A stretch of DNA of 64,000 bases from Streptococcus mitis. Its GTDB lineage: Bacteria; Bacillota; Bacilli; Lactobacillales; Streptococcaceae. Under the pieces are notes generated by a model, which did not search any database, was not told the DNA's origin, and was given only the letters and a program-made list of their open reading frames with translations. Positions within the stretch are counted from its first letter, which is position 1. Each line of letters begins with the position of its first letter. Location of the stretch: positions 186,001 to 250,000 of the forward strand of contig NZ_JPFV01000011.1 in assembly GCF_000722685.1 (NCBI RefSeq). Reading direction: 5' to 3'. A program made the translations under genes and the position numbers. Shown piece after piece: positions 17,806 to 31,396 of this stretch.

Positions 17806-20087
17806 TTATACATTTTGACAAGGTAGGATAAGAGTAGACTGTTCAAGATCGACAGTCAGGTGGTAAGCGGTATTGTCACGGATCGTGATTTCAAAGTCAG
17901 TAGTATAGAGAACTAAACGGAGAGTGTCTCCTTCTTTTAACTTGTAAATAGTTGGTTGCAGTTCAAATTGTACATCCATCCATTCACCTGCCTTGATATC
18001 CTCTACTAACAGTAAATCATTTCTATTTTGTAAATTAAGGTAGCCTTTTGTAATGACTCGTTGTGTAGTTGCACTAAATGGCAATTCACAGAGATTTTCC
18101 AGCATGTGATAGCGACCGTTGTCAATGGTTCTAGCACTTAAAATAGCTGGATAAGGCTGTAGGTATTTCTTTTGACCAAATTCTAGCAGTTGGGCTGATA
18201 AGAGCCCCTTGTTGGTGCTGGATTTGAGACGAAGATTGAGCTGAGCGCGACCGTTCAGGTGGAGATCTTTAGTCACAGGCAGGTCAATAGTAATCTGATT
18301 GGCTTTCCCTTGATAGAGTTCCGTATTGAAGATCTGGTATGTCTTACCATAGCGCTCAAAATCCTTATCTGGGTACTGGTTTTGAATAACTTGCTCTTCT
18401 TGACCAAGTGAGTAGGTTTCAAAGTTTTCTTGCTCACCGAAGTTATCAAATGATAACCAAGTCTGAGGAGCGGTATTGTCCTGCCAAATAACGATCGGAA
18501 GTTGAAAATCTGTTTCTTGCCCCAATAATTTCTTAGTTAATAAGGCGTTCATGGACTCACGGAAGTCAATGGATTGCCAGTTGTTCATATAAACATGGGC
18601 ACCATTATGGAAAAAGAGATGCTTATTTATATGAGTAGGTAGAGCATGGAACATCTGATAAACATGAAGTGGTTTGACATTCCAATCCTGAGAACCATGG
18701 GTAAAGACAACCTCTGCCTTTACTTTATCAGCATTGAGCAGATAGTTGCGGTTATGCCAAAACTGATTGTAGTCGCCAGTCTTACGATCAAGTTGTTCTT
18801 TTACTTTTTCCAAATCAGCTTGGTGAGCCTCATTACCACGAATATAGTCGCCAGCCAAGAGATTACGAGAGTAGGTTAACTCAGCAAGTGAGTCAAAATC
18901 CTCTCCAGGATAACCACCTGGGCTAGTCACCAGACCGTTTTCACGGTAGTAGTTGTACCATGAAGAAATACCAGCTTCGGCAATGATCACTTCTAAACCA
19001 TCTACACCTGTAGTGGCAAGGCCGTTTGATATGGTACCTAGATAGGAAAGTCCTGTTGTAGCTACTTTTCCGTTTGACCAGTCAGCCTTGACTTGACGCT
19101 GGCGCGTGTGGTCGGTAAAGGCACGGCAACGACCATTGAGCCAGTCGATGACATTTTTATAAGCTTCGATTTGTTGGTAGTCTCCGTTAGTCATGAAACC
19201 AGTAGAGTCTTTGGTACCAACACCTGAGACATAGAGATTAGCAAAACCTCGTGGAAGGAAGTAGTCGTTGAGTGTATAGCTAGCGTTGATGTGCGTTAGT
19301 TTTTCCTCAGCTTCTGACACTAGCTCAGCTTGACCTTGAGGTTGGACGAGATTGAGTTGAGGTTCTACTAGCTCAATCTTGTGAGCAGGTTTTACTTCAA
19401 GCTCGCCCTCCATCTTGTAGAGAGCCTTGTCACTAGCCTTGTCATTTGTTCCCTGATGATAGGGACTGGCCGTCATGATAGCAGGGATTTGCCCGTCATA
19501 ACGAGGACGAATAATGCTGACCTTGACTAGGTCTGGAAGACCTTTTTGGTCAGTATCGACACGAGACTCAACGTAGACCACTTCTCGAATGGCATCGTGG
19601 CTAGAAAAAGTCGCTAAACTCTTGCCGTTAAAGTAGTGGTAGGTATTATATTCAGGGATAAGACCGTCACTTACCAGTTGATCAATCAGGGTATTCCCCT
19701 TTTTGGTGCGAGTATTGAGTAACTGATAGAGACTTTCAATCAAGTCACCGTATACAATAGGAAATCCAGTTTCCTTACGAAAAGCTTCACTGTCTTCGAA
19801 GTCAACTAAATAAGAAAAGCCTAAAAGTTGAAAAGCAACAGTATAAAAAATATCTGCAGTTAAATCCTTGTCTGACTGAAAAAATTTCAGTAAGTCAGTT
19901 TCTTTATCAACTGCTAAATTAGATAGAGGATAGGTGCTATCCTTATAATTAAAAAAGAAACGAATAAGAAACGCCTCAAACATTTTTTATTTGTAATGTT
20001 GACTGGTAAATCAAATCCATACTTTTTTAAATCACATAAAATAGTATCTCTTGGAAGTGATAAATAGCTGAATTGATTAAAGCGCAT
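17806..20087 (-). pseudogene. pepX: X-prolyl dipeptidyl aminopeptidase, frameshifted near the N-terminus
   Basis: PepX is a cytoplasmic serine peptidase (S15) that removes X-Pro dipeptides. The active-site region [16 protein letters not shown] carries the nucleophile elbow (G-x-S-Y-x-G); Asp in [10 protein letters not shown] and His in [12 protein letters not shown] complete the triad. The real start is the ATG at 20087 (MRFNQFSYLSLPRD...) with AAGGAGG upstream, but the frame breaks in a six-base A/T run at 19983-19988. One extra base joins it to the long downstream frame ([15 protein letters not shown]) and gives 760 residues, the family size. As sequenced, translation would stop early unless it restarts at 19983, where no ribosome site is seen. 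Sequencing error or real slippage mutation are both possible; the remaining 725 codons show no decay. Confidence 0.9.
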
Positions 20088-20465
20088 AAAACCTCCTTGT
20101 AAAATAATAATTAAGGTTATTATATCAAAAAAATGGGAGAAAGGGAATCATTAAGTGAGAAAGAAATTAATTAAAGAATAATGAATATTATTTATATGAA
20201 AAACAGGTAAAACTCTATAGTCTAAAACAAGTTATTATAATAAACAGATTAACCGGATGTGTCTTTCTATTTTAAAAAATATATTCACTTCTTGGGATAA
20301 AAAAGTAAAAAATTACCAGATCATTTGATTCTTTAAATGTATTTTTACTTTTTCGTTCAAAAAATTTTACTTTAAGGATAAAATATAGACAGGAGTCAAT
20401 GCTTTTGTCTTTCTCTTTTTGAAAAATGGTATAATATAGTGAGAAGGATAGAGGAGAAGTGTAAA
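20088..20465. promoter_or_regulatory. pepX-dnaE divergent intergenic region
   Basis: This AT-rich gap holds the dnaE promoter, an extended -10 TGGTATAAT at 20427-20435 with a weak TTGTCT 19 nt upstream, and on the minus strand an AAGGAGG ribosome site for pepX at about 20094. No other feature was recognised. Confidence 0.5.
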
Positions 20466-23400
20466 TTGATCGCACAACTAGATACAAAAACAGTCTATAG
20501 TTTTATGGAGAGCGTTATTTCGATAGACAAGTATGTGAGAGCAGCTAAAGACTATGGCTACACTCATCTGGCTATGATGGATATTGATAACCTTTATGGG
20601 GCTTTCGACTTTCTAGAGGTTACAAAAAATACGGTATTCATCCTTTACTAGGGCTTGAAATGACTCTTTTAGTGGATGAGCAGGAAGTGAATTTGCGCTT
20701 TTTAGCTCTATCTAGTGTGGGCTATCAGCAGTTGATGAAGCTTTCAACAGCCAAGATGCAGGGGGAGAAAACATGGTCAGTCCTGTCCCAGTATCTGGAG
20801 GATGTTGCGGTCATTGTGCCTTATTTTGATGGACTGGAGTCGTTGGAACTAGGCTGTGATTACTATATTGGAGTTTATCCAGAAACACTGACCAGCGAAT
20901 TTCATCATCCAATCTTGCCCCTTTATCGGGTCAATGCTTTTGAAAGCAGGGATAGAGAAGTTCTACAAGTCTTAACAGCAATCAAAGAAAATCTACCACT
21001 CAGAGAAGTTCCCTTACACTCACGACAAGATGTCCTTATATCAGCAAGTTCTTTAGAGAAACTATTCCAAGAACGTTTTCCGCAAGCCTTGGACAATTTA
21101 GAAAAACTTATTTCAGGTATTTATTATGATTTGGATACTAGACTGAAACTGCCTCGTTTTAATCCGGCACGACCAGCAGTAGAAGAGTTGAGAGAACGTG
21201 CTGAATTGGGGCTTGCTCAGAAGGGGTTGACTAGTAAAGAATATCAAGACCGTCTAGACCAAGAATTGGCTGTTATTCATGATATGGGCTTTGATGATTA
21301 TTTCTTGGTTGTCTGGGATTTGCTACGTTTTGGACGTTCGAATGGCTATTATATGGGAATGGGACGGGGTTCTGCAGTAGGCAGTTTGGTTTCTTACGCC
21401 TTGGACATCACCGGGATTGATCCTGTGGAGAAGAATCTCATTTTTGAACGTTTCCTTAATCGTGAACGTTATACTATGCCTGATATTGATATTGATATTC
21501 CAGATATTTATCGTCCAGATTTTATCAGGTATGTTGGCAATAAGTATGGTAGTAAGCATGCTGCACAAATCGTTACTTTTTCTACCTTTGGTGCCAAGCA
21601 GGCTCTGCGTGATGTTTTGAAGCGTTTTGGTGTGCCAGAGTATGAATTGTCTGCAATTACTAAGAAAATTAGTTTTCGTGATAATCTCAAGTCAGCATAT
21701 GAGGGCAATCTACAGTTTCGTCAGCAAATCAATAGTAAGTTAGAATACCAAAAAGCCTTTGAAATTGCCTGCAAGATTGAGGGTTATCCAAGACAAACCT
21801 CTGTCCATGCGGCTGGTGTTGTCATTAGTGACCAAGACTTGACAAACTACATCCCTCTAAAGCATGGTGACGAAATTCCATTGACTCAGTATGATGCTCA
21901 TGGAGTTGAAGCTAGTGGACTTTTGAAGATTGACTTTTTGGGACTACGAAATTTGACCTTTGTCCAGAAGATGCAAGAATTGCTTGCTGAAACAGAAGGT
22001 GTTAAGATAGCTATCAACGAGATTGATTTGGAAGACAAAGAAACGTTAGCTTTATTTGCCTCTGGTAATACAAAAGGTATCTTTCAATTTGAGCAACCTG
22101 GTGCTATACGTCTGCTTAAGAGTGTTCAGCCAGTTTGTTTTGAAGATGTCGTAGCGACTACTTCTCTAAATAGACCAGGTGCTAGTGACTATATCAATAA
22201 TTTTGTGGCAAGAAAGCATGGGCAGGAAGAAGTGACAGTTCTGGATCCAGTACTGGAGGATATTTTGGCTCCAACCTACGGCATCATGCTCTATCAGGAG
22301 CAGGTTATGCAGGTAGCTCAGCGGTTTGCTGGATTTAGTCTCGGAAAAGCCGATATTTTGCGTCGGGCTATGGGGAAAAAGGATGCTTCTGCCATGCATG
22401 AGATGAGGGCTTCCTTTATTCAAGGCTCCTTAGAAGCTGGTCATACTGCGGAAAAGGCAGAGCAGGTCTTTGATGTCATGGAGAAGTTTGCAGGTTATGG
22501 ATTTAACCGATCTCACGCCTATGCTTACTCAGCCTTGGCCTTCCAGTTGGCTTATTTCAAAACACATTATCCAGCCATCTTTTATCAAGTCATGTTGAAT
22601 TCTGCCAACAGTGATTACCTAACAGATGCACTAGAAGCAGGATTTGAAGTGGCGCCTCTGTCTATCAACACCATTCCCTATCGCGATAAAATTACCAATA
22701 AGTCCATCTATCTAGGTTTGAAATCGATTAAAGGGGTTAGCAATGATTTGGCGCTTTGGATCATTGAAAATAGACCCTATTCGAACATTGAAGATTTTGT
22801 AGCTAAATTACCTGAGAATTATCTGAAACTTCCTCTGCTAGAACCTTTGGTAAAAGTTGGCCTTTTTGATTCATTTGAAAAAAATCGTCAAAAAGTATTT
22901 AATAACTTAGCTAATCTATTTGAATTTGTAAAAGAGTTAGGAAGTTTGTTTGGAGATACTATTTATAGTTGGCAGGAATCGGAAGATTGGACAGAGCAAG
23001 AAAAATTTTATATGGAACAAGAGCTTTTAGGAGTAGGAGTTAGCAAACATCCCCTACAAGCTATTGCAAGTAAAGCTATTTACCCGATTACTCCAATAGG
23101 AAATTTGTCAGAAAATAGCTATGCTATTATTTTGGTTGAAGTTCAGAAAATAAAAGTAATTCGTACCAAAAAGGGTGAAAATATGGCTTTCTTACAGGTA
23201 GATGATAGTAAGAAAAAATTGGATGTTACCCTCTTTTCAGACTTATATAGACAGATTGGGCAGGAAGTAAGAGAGGGAGCATTCTACTATATCAAAGGGA
23301 AAGTCCAGTCACGTGATGGCCGTCTGCAAATGATTGCACAAGAAATAAGAGAAGCAGTTGCAGAACGTTTTTGGATTCAGGTAAAAAATCATGAATCAGA

Positions 23401-23566
23401 TAAAGAAATTTCACGTATTTTAGAGCAATATAAAGGTTCAATCCCAGTTATCATTAGGTATGAAGAGGAACAGAAAACATTTCTTTCTCCCCAGCATTTT
23501 GTGACTAAGTCGCATGAATTAGAAGAGAAATTGGATAAAATTGCTATGAAAACGATTTATCGCTAA
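20466..23566 (+). CDS. dnaE: DNA polymerase III alpha subunit DnaE, with an apparent frameshift
   Basis: DnaE extends primers at the replication fork alongside PolC in Gram-positives and is generally essential. The N-terminal PHP domain begins at TTG 20466 (LIAQLDTKTVYSFMESVISI; GGAGAAG upstream) and runs to about codon 53. The A6 run at 20624-20629 then breaks the frame. Adding one A gives TKKYGIHPLLGLEM and joins the rest, for 1,033 residues, normal size. Downstream are the polymerase motifs GMGRGSAVGSLVSYAL and PDIDIDIPD (catalytic Asp residues), the HhH region, and a C-terminal OB fold (KIKVIRTKKGENMAFLQVDD). Since dnaE is likely essential and the rest is undamaged, I read this as a probable sequencing error, or less likely slippage-rescued expression. 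Confidence 0.9.
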
Positions 23567-23601
23567 AATTACGGAAAATAGAAGAATTTTCCATTTAAAT
23601 G

Positions 23602-23610
23602 TGATATAAT
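23602..23610 (+). promoter_or_regulatory. pfkA promoter (extended -10)
   Basis: TGATATAAT is an extended -10 with no obvious -35, 39 nt before the pfkA ATG. An AAAGGAG ribosome site follows. Confidence 0.6.
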
Positions 23611-23642
23611 CAGTAAGAATGTTAAAAGAAAAAGGAGCATAA

Positions 23643-24656
<1,014 letters not shown>

Positions 24657-24714
24657 TTAAAAAATTAGTCAATAAGGCCAAAGAGGTCATATATATAAAG
24701 GAGTCACAAAAATC

Positions 24715-26220
24715 ATGAACAAACGTGTAAAAATCGTTGCAACTTTAGGACCTGCGGTAGAAATCCGTGGTGGTAAAAAATTCGGTGATGACGGATACTG
24801 GAGTGGAAAACTTGATGTTGAAGCTTCTGCTAAAAACATTGCTAAATTGATTGAAGCTGGTGCTAATACATTCCGTTTCAACTTCTCACACGGTGACCAC
24901 CAAGAACAAGGTGACCGTATGGCAACTGTTAAACTTGCTGAAAAACTTGCAGGTAAAAAAGTTGGTTTCCTTCTTGATACTAAAGGACCAGAAATCCGTA
25001 CAGAATTATTCGAAGGCGATGCTAAAGAATACTCTTACGTAACTGGTGAAAAAATCCGTGTTGCTACTAAACAAGGTATCCAATCAACTCGTGAAGTGAT
25101 TGCTTTGAACGTTGCTGGTGCCCTTGATATTTACGATGATGTTGAAGTTGGACGCCAAGTATTGGTTGACGATGGTAAACTTGGTCTTCGTGTTATCGAA
25201 AAAGACGATGCGGCTCGCGAATTTATCGTAGAAGTTGAAAACGATGGTGTCATCGCTAAACAAAAAGGTGTGAACATCCCTAACACTAAAATTCCATTCC
25301 CAGCACTTGCTGAACGTGATAACGATGATATCCGTTTTGGTCTTGAACAAGGAATTAACTTCATCGCGATTTCATTCGTACGTACTGCAAAAGACGTCAA
25401 CGAAGTTCGTGCAATCTGTAAAGAAACTGGAAACGGACACGTTCAATTGTTCGCTAAAATCGAAAACCAACAAGGTATCGACAACTTGGATGAAATCATC
25501 GAAGCTGCTGATGGTATCATGATTGCTCGTGGTGACATGGGTATCGAAGTACCGTTCGAAATGGTTCCAGTTTACCAAAAAATGATTATCAAGAAAGTTA
25601 ATGCTGCAGGTAAGGTTGTTATCACTGCAACAAACATGCTTGAAACAATGACTGAAAAACCACGTGCAACTCGTTCAGAAGTATCAGACGTATTTAACGC
25701 TGTTATCGACGGTACTGACGCTACAATGCTTTCAGGTGAGTCTGCAAATGGTAAATACCCTCTTGAGTCAGTAGCTACAATGGCTACAATCGACAAGAAT
25801 GCTCAAACTCTTCTTAACGAATACGGACGTCTGAACTCAGATTCATTTGAACGTAACTCTAAGACAGAAGTAATGGCTTCAGCTGTTAAAGATGCTACTA
25901 ACTCAATGGACATTAAATTGGTTGTAACACTTACTAAAACTGGACACACTGCACGTTTGATCTCTAAATACCGTCCAAATGCTGATATCTTGGCATTGAC
26001 ATTTGACGAATTGACAGAACGTGGCTTGATGTTGAACTGGGGTGTTATCCCAATGTTGACAGATGCTCCATCATCAACTGATGATATGTTCGAAATTGCT
26101 GAACGTAAAGCAGTTGAAGCAGGTCTTGTAGAATCTGGTGATGATATCGTTATCGTTGCTGGTGTACCAGTTGGAGAAGCTGTTCGTACAAACACAATGC
26201 GTATCCGTACAGTCCGTTAA
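24715..26220 (+). CDS. pyk: Pyruvate kinase
   Basis: A 501-residue enzyme converting phosphoenolpyruvate and ADP to pyruvate and ATP. Seen are MNKRVKIVATLGPA at the start, FRFNFSHGDH, LLDTKGPEIRT, the signature GDMGIEVPFEMVP preceded by the catalytic Lys in LFAKIENQQG, and TMLSGESANGKYP. The C-terminal allosteric domain (about 370-501) is complete. It shares an operon with pfkA and is closed by a strong terminator. Codon bias is strong. Confidence 0.97.
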   Translation: MNKRVKIVATLGPAVEIRGGKKFGDDGYWSGKLDVEASAKNIAKLIEAGANTFRFNFSHGDHQEQGDRMATVKLAEKLAGKKVGFLLDTKGPEIRTELFEGDAKEYSYVTGEKIRVATKQGIQSTREVIALNVAGALDIYDDVEVGRQVLVDDGKLGLRVIEKDDAAREFIVEVENDGVIAKQKGVNIPNTKIPFPALAERDNDDIRFGLEQGINFIAISFVRTAKDVNEVRAICKETGNGHVQLFAKIENQQGIDNLDEIIEAADGIMIARGDMGIEVPFEMVPVYQKMIIKKVNAAGKVVITATNMLETMTEKPRATRSEVSDVFNAVIDGTDATMLSGESANGKYPLESVATMATIDKNAQTLLNEYGRLNSDSFERNSKTEVMASAVKDATNSMDIKLVVTLTKTGHTARLISKYRPNADILALTFDELTERGLMLNWGVIPMLTDAPSSTDDMFEIAERKAVEAGLVESGDDIVIVAGVPVGEAVRTNTMRIRTVR

Positions 26221-26230
26221 TTAAAAGATA

Positions 26231-26279
26231 AATAGTCTATCATATCAAGCTTCTAGCCTGTATGATGGGCTATTTTTTT
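26231..26279 (+). terminator. pfkA-pyk terminator
   Basis: AATAG-ATCATA pairs with TATGAT-CTATT around a central loop, followed by seven T residues. Confidence 0.85.
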
Positions 26280-26439
26280 GTCTATGGGCAAAACTTTTTA
26301 CTTGCTATTTAATGAGACAGTATCAAGTGAATCAATCACTGATATTTGTAATATGAGTGTAGATTACAGTTGTTGTTTTAACGTTTCTATGGCTTACACA
26401 AGTGCTGCTGCCTTGTAGAAACGAACGTAAAACAGATAT

Positions 26440-26545
26440 TATAGTAGATTGAATCTAGAATCGCACAATATCGCTTCTAAAATATTTATAGAAATTTCTT
26501 TAAATCCCTTAAGCAATTTGTTCAGATTCTATTTCTAAATACAAA
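26440..26545 (+). repeat. RUP-like element
   Basis: TATAGTAGATTGAATCTAGAAT to GTTCAGATTCTATTTC, about 105 bp, matches the RUP pattern in forward orientation, with its right end worn. It fills the gap between the convergent pyk and ldh genes; 26280-26439 shows nothing else I can name. Confidence 0.75.
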
Positions 26546-26548
26546 AAA

Positions 26549-26576
26549 ACAACCCCCTGATAATTCAAGGAGTTGT
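26549..26576 (-). terminator. ldh terminator
   Basis: On the minus strand ACAACTCCTTG pairs with CAGGGGGTTGT and a T-run follows. It sits just past the ldh stop. Confidence 0.8.
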
Positions 26577-26587
26577 CTATAGCTAGA

Positions 26588-27622
<1,035 letters not shown>

Positions 27623-27624
27623 TC

Positions 27625-27689
27625 ATTCTATCACTTTTAAAAAACTTTGTCACGAATATGCCTTGCAGTTCTTGATGTAAACGTTTTAG
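27625..27689 (-). promoter_or_regulatory. ldh promoter with upstream cre-like site
   Basis: On the minus strand GTGACA (27648-27653) and TAGAAT (27625-27630) are 17 nt apart. About 23 nt upstream of the -35 is TGTAAACGTTTTAG (27676-27689), a cre core with one good half. CcpA activates ldh from such upstream sites in related lactic bacteria, so activation rather than repression is likely (inference). Confidence 0.55.
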
Positions 27690-27721
27690 CAGGGTAGATG
27701 GCTGAAATATAGGATACAATA

Positions 27722-27730
27722 TGGTATAAT
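27722..27730 (+). promoter_or_regulatory. gyrA promoter (extended -10)
   Basis: TGGTATAAT lies 37 nt before the gyrA ATG. No good -35 is visible, as in the dnaE and ftsK promoters. Confidence 0.55.
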
Positions 27731-27767
27731 ATAACTGATTACTAATTGTGAAATGAGGCATTTATTA

Positions 27768-30236
27768 ATGCAGGATAAAAATTTAGTGAATGTCAATCTG
27801 ACAAAGGAGATGAAAACAAGCTTTATCGATTACGCCATGAGTGTTATCGTAGCGCGGGCTCTTCCTGATGTTCGAGATGGCTTGAAACCTGTTCACCGTC
27901 GGATTCTCTATGGAATGAATGAATTAGGTGTTACCCCAGACAAACCTCATAAAAAATCTGCTCGTATTACAGGGGATGTCATGGGTAAATATCACCCACA
28001 CGGGGACTCCTCTATCTATGAAGCTATGGTTCGTATGGCTCAATGGTGGAGCTACCGTTATATGCTTGTAGATGGGCATGGAAACTTTGGTTCCATGGAT
28101 GGGGATGGTGCTGCCGCCCAACGTTATACAGAGGCACGTATGAGCAAGATTGCTCTAGAGATGCTTCGTGATATCAATAAGAATACGGTTGATTTCGTTG
28201 ATAACTATGATGCCAATGAACGTGAACCCTTGGTCTTGCCAGCTCGTTTTCCAAACCTTTTGGTTAATGGAGCAACTGGTATTGCTGTTGGGATGGCTAC
28301 CAATATTCCACCTCACAATTTGGGTGAAACCATTGATGCAGTGAAGTTGGTCATGGATAATCCTGAAGTGACCACTAAGGATTTGATGGAAGTCTTGCCT
28401 GGGCCAGATTTTCCAACTGGTGCCCTTGTTATGGGGAAATCAGGTATCCATAAAGCTTACGAAACAGGTAAAGGTTCGATTGTTCTTCGTTCTCGTACTG
28501 AAATCGAAGAAACTAAGACTGGCCGTGAGCGCATCGTTGTAACAGAATTTCCTTACATGGTTAATAAAACCAAGGTGCATGAGCATATTGTTCGCTTGGT
28601 TCAGGAAAAACGTATTGAGGGGATTACAGCAGTACGTGATGAGTCAAACCGTGAAGGGGTTCGATTTGTTATTGAAGTCAAGCGTGATGCCTCAGCCAAT
28701 GTTATCCTCAACAACCTCTTCAAGATGACCCAGATGCAAACCAACTTTGGTTTTAATATGCTTGCAATCCAAAATGGGGTACCGAAGATTTTATCTCTTC
28801 GTCAGATTTTGGATGCATATATTGAGCACCAAAAAGAAGTGGTTGTTCGTCGTACACGTTTTGATAAGGAAAAAGCAGAAGCGCGTGCTCATATTTTAGA
28901 AGGTCTCTTAATCGCACTAGACCACATCGACGAAGTGATTCGTATCATCCGTGCTAGTGAAACAGATGCGGAAGCACAAGCTGAGTTGATGAGCAAGTTT
29001 AAGCTTTCTGAACGTCAAAGTCAGGCCATCCTTGATATGCGTCTTCGTCGTTTGACAGGTTTGGAACGTGACAAGATTCAGTCTGAGTATGATGACCTCT
29101 TAGCTCTGATTGCGGATTTAGCCGATATTCTTGCTAAGCCCGAACGTGTTTCTCAAATCATTAAAGATGAATTAGACGAAGTCAAGCGTAAGTTTGGCGA
29201 CCAACGCCGTACTGAATTGATGGTTGGTGAAGTCTTAAGCCTCGAAGATGAGGATTTGATTGAAGAATCGGATGTCTTGATCACTCTTTCTAACAAAGGA
29301 TACATTAAACGTCTAGATCAGGATGAATTTACTGCTCAAAAACGTGGAGGTCGCGGTGTTCAAGGGACAGGTGTCAAAGATGATGATTTTGTCAGAGAGT
29401 TAGTGTCAACTAGCACTCATGATCATTTACTCTTCTTCACAAATAAAGGTCGTGTCTATCGCCTTAAAGGATATGAAATTCCTGAGTATGGCCGGACGGC
29501 CAAGGGATTACCAATAGTCAATCTTTTGAAATTGGATGAAGGTGAAAGCATTCAGACCATCATCAATGTTGAATCTGAACGTAGCGATGACGCTTATCTC
29601 TTCTTCACAACTCGTCATGGTATTGTGAAGAGAACCAGCGTTAAGGAGTTTGCTAATATTCGTCAAAATGGACTTAAAGCATTGAACCTCAAGGATGAAG
29701 ATGAGTTGATTAATGTCTTACTGACAGAAGAAGATACGGACATTATCATTGGTACCAAGTTTGGTTATGCAGTTCGCTTTAATCAATCAGCCGTTCGCGG
29801 CATGAGTCGTATTGCCACTGGTGTGAAAGGTGTTAATCTCCGTGAGGGAGACACAGTAGTTGGTGCTAGCGTAATTACTGATCAAGATGAGGTTCTTATC
29901 ATTACTGAAAAAGGATATGGTAAGCGTACAGTTGCTACTGAATACCCAACTAAAGGTCGTGGTGGTAAAGGGATGAAGACGGCCAACGTTGCTGAGAAAA
30001 ACGGTCCTCTATCAGGTCTCTTGACTGTGAAAGGTGATGAAGACTTGATGATTATCACTGATACTGGTGTCATGATTCGAACTAATGTTGCCAATATTTC
30101 ACAAACAGGGCGTTCAACTATGGGAGTTAAAGTAATGCGCCTGGACCAAGATGCCAAAATTGTTACCTTTACAACAGTTGCAGCGGCAGAAAAAGAAGAA
30201 GTTGGGACAGAAAACAAAACAGAAGGTGAAGCATAA
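27768..30236 (+). CDS. gyrA: DNA gyrase subunit A
   Basis: An 822-residue type IIA topoisomerase subunit that cuts and rejoins DNA to add negative supercoils. Catalytic Tyr120 is in [10 protein letters not shown]. The quinolone-determining region reads [12 protein letters not shown], with Ser81 and Glu85 both wild type. Residue 114 is Gly (MDGDGAAAQ) where pneumococcal GyrA has Ser. The C-terminal beta-pinwheel carries the GyrA box-like [10 protein letters not shown]. The ATG at 27768 is used because it gives the known N-terminus [11 protein letters not shown]; an upstream in-frame ATG at 27753 is less likely. The stop overlaps the srtA start (TAATG), so the two are co-transcribed. Confidence 0.96.
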   Translation: MQDKNLVNVNLTKEMKTSFIDYAMSVIVARALPDVRDGLKPVHRRILYGMNELGVTPDKPHKKSARITGDVMGKYHPHGDSSIYEAMVRMAQWWSYRYMLVDGHGNFGSMDGDGAAAQRYTEARMSKIALEMLRDINKNTVDFVDNYDANEREPLVLPARFPNLLVNGATGIAVGMATNIPPHNLGETIDAVKLVMDNPEVTTKDLMEVLPGPDFPTGALVMGKSGIHKAYETGKGSIVLRSRTEIEETKTGRERIVVTEFPYMVNKTKVHEHIVRLVQEKRIEGITAVRDESNREGVRFVIEVKRDASANVILNNLFKMTQMQTNFGFNMLAIQNGVPKILSLRQILDAYIEHQKEVVVRRTRFDKEKAEARAHILEGLLIALDHIDEVIRIIRASETDAEAQAELMSKFKLSERQSQAILDMRLRRLTGLERDKIQSEYDDLLALIADLADILAKPERVSQIIKDELDEVKRKFGDQRRTELMVGEVLSLEDEDLIEESDVLITLSNKGYIKRLDQDEFTAQKRGGRGVQGTGVKDDDFVRELVSTSTHDHLLFFTNKGRVYRLKGYEIPEYGRTAKGLPIVNLLKLDEGESIQTIINVESERSDDAYLFFTTRHGIVKRTSVKEFANIRQNGLKALNLKDEDELINVLLTEEDTDIIIGTKFGYAVRFNQSAVRGMSRIATGVKGVNLREGDTVVGASVITDQDEVLIITEKGYGKRTVATEYPTKGRGGKGMKTANVAEKNGPLSGLLTVKGDEDLMIITDTGVMIRTNVANISQTGRSTMGVKVMRLDQDAKIVTFTTVAAAEKEEVGTENKTEGEA

Positions 30237-30978
30237 TGTCTCAAAAAAATAAAAAAAGAAAACAAACCGTAAAAATTTACTAATCAATATTTTAGCAGGA
30301 TTCTTGATTCTATTATCAGTTGCTTTGATTTTTAATGCTAAACTGCGTGATATGGTCATGGTTTGGAATACTAATAAGTACCAAGTTAGTCAGGTCTCAA
30401 AAGAGAAGTTAGAAGAAAATCAAGAAACAGAAGGAAATTTTGACTTTGATTCGGTTAAAGCAATCTCTTCGGAAGCTGTTTTAGCTTCTCAATGGGATAG
30501 TCAAAAATTACCAGTTATTGGTGGAATTGCTATTCCTGAATTAGAAATGAATCTTCCAATTTTTAAAGGATTGAATAACGTAAATCTATATTATGGTGCT
30601 GGTACGATGAAGCGTGATCAAGTGATGGGAGAAGGAAATTATAGTCTAGCTAGTCATCATATTTTTGGTGTTGACAATGCTAATAAAATGTTATTTTCTC
30701 CTTTGGATAACGCTAAAAATGGAATGAAAATTTATCTAACCGATAAAAATAAAGTTTATACTTATGAAATACGTGAAGTCAAACGTGTTACACCAGATCG
30801 TGTTGATGAGGTTGATGATAGAGAAGGGGTCAATGAGATTACTTTGGTAACCTGTGAAGACCTTGCCGCTACAGAACGTATTATTGTAAAAGGTGATTTG
30901 AAAGAAACAAAAGATTATTCACAGACATCTGATGAAATTCTAACAGCTTTTAATCAACCATATAAACAATTTAGTTAA
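30236..30978 (+). pseudogene. srtA: Class A sortase SrtA, frameshifted near the start
   Basis: Sortase A cuts LPxTG proteins and links them to the cell wall at the membrane surface. The start at 30236 ([13 protein letters not shown]) overlaps the gyrA stop. A run of five A at 30271-30275 breaks the frame; one more A gives VKNLLINILAGFLILLSVALIF, the membrane anchor, joined to the catalytic domain. In the restored 247-residue frame His141 (SHHIFG) and Cys207 (VTCEDL) fall exactly at the known active-site positions, and the Arg is in TERIIVKG. All of the enzyme after the break is undamaged. As sequenced the protein would be lost. A homopolymer sequencing error is quite possible. Confidence 0.9.
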
Positions 30979-31004
30979 GATAAGTTAGTGAAAAGATAAT
31001 ATCT

Positions 31005-31036
31005 GGAGGGGACAATCGTTGTCTTCTCCATTTTAT
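31005..31036 (+). terminator. gyrA-srtA terminator
   Basis: GGAGGGGACAA pairs with TTGTCTTCTCC around TCG and is followed by ATTTTATATTT. Confidence 0.75.
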
Positions 31037-31071
31037 ATTTAGAGCTATAAACATTTGCTTATTACAGTTGT

Positions 31072-31180
31072 TATACTCAATGAAAATCAAAGAGCGAACT
31101 AGGAATCTAGAAGCAGGCTGTACTTGAGTAGGGTAAGACAAGACTGACGTGGTTTGAAGAGGTTTTCGAAGAGTGTTAAT
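31072..31180 (-). repeat. BOX element
   Basis: TACTCAATGAAAATCAAAGAGCGAACTAGG (boxC end, inverted) runs to GACTGACGTGGTTTGAAGAG and TTTTCGAAGAGTGTTA (boxA end). The boxB repeats are absent or worn. The remaining sequence to 31390 is AT-rich, with no gene seen. Confidence 0.8.
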
Positions 31181-31396
31181 ATTCTGAAAATAAAAAACAT
31201 TCAGTTTGATGATGTTACTAGTAATGTTACTTGGGTTTTGGAATACTCTCAGTGAGGGATGGTAACTCTTTTTATACCATAACTAATACTACAAAGTGTA
31301 TAAACTTAAAGAAGATATAAATAGTTAAATATAAAAAATTAATTTATTTAAATATTTTATTTTATAATAGTAAATATAAAAAATCAGGAGATGTTT

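Noticed and set aside
20600..20660. Programmed frameshifting in dnaE
   Set aside because: A programmed shift is not known for streptococcal DnaE, the run is a plain A6 and the same kind of break is seen in four other genes, so an error or slippage is more likely.
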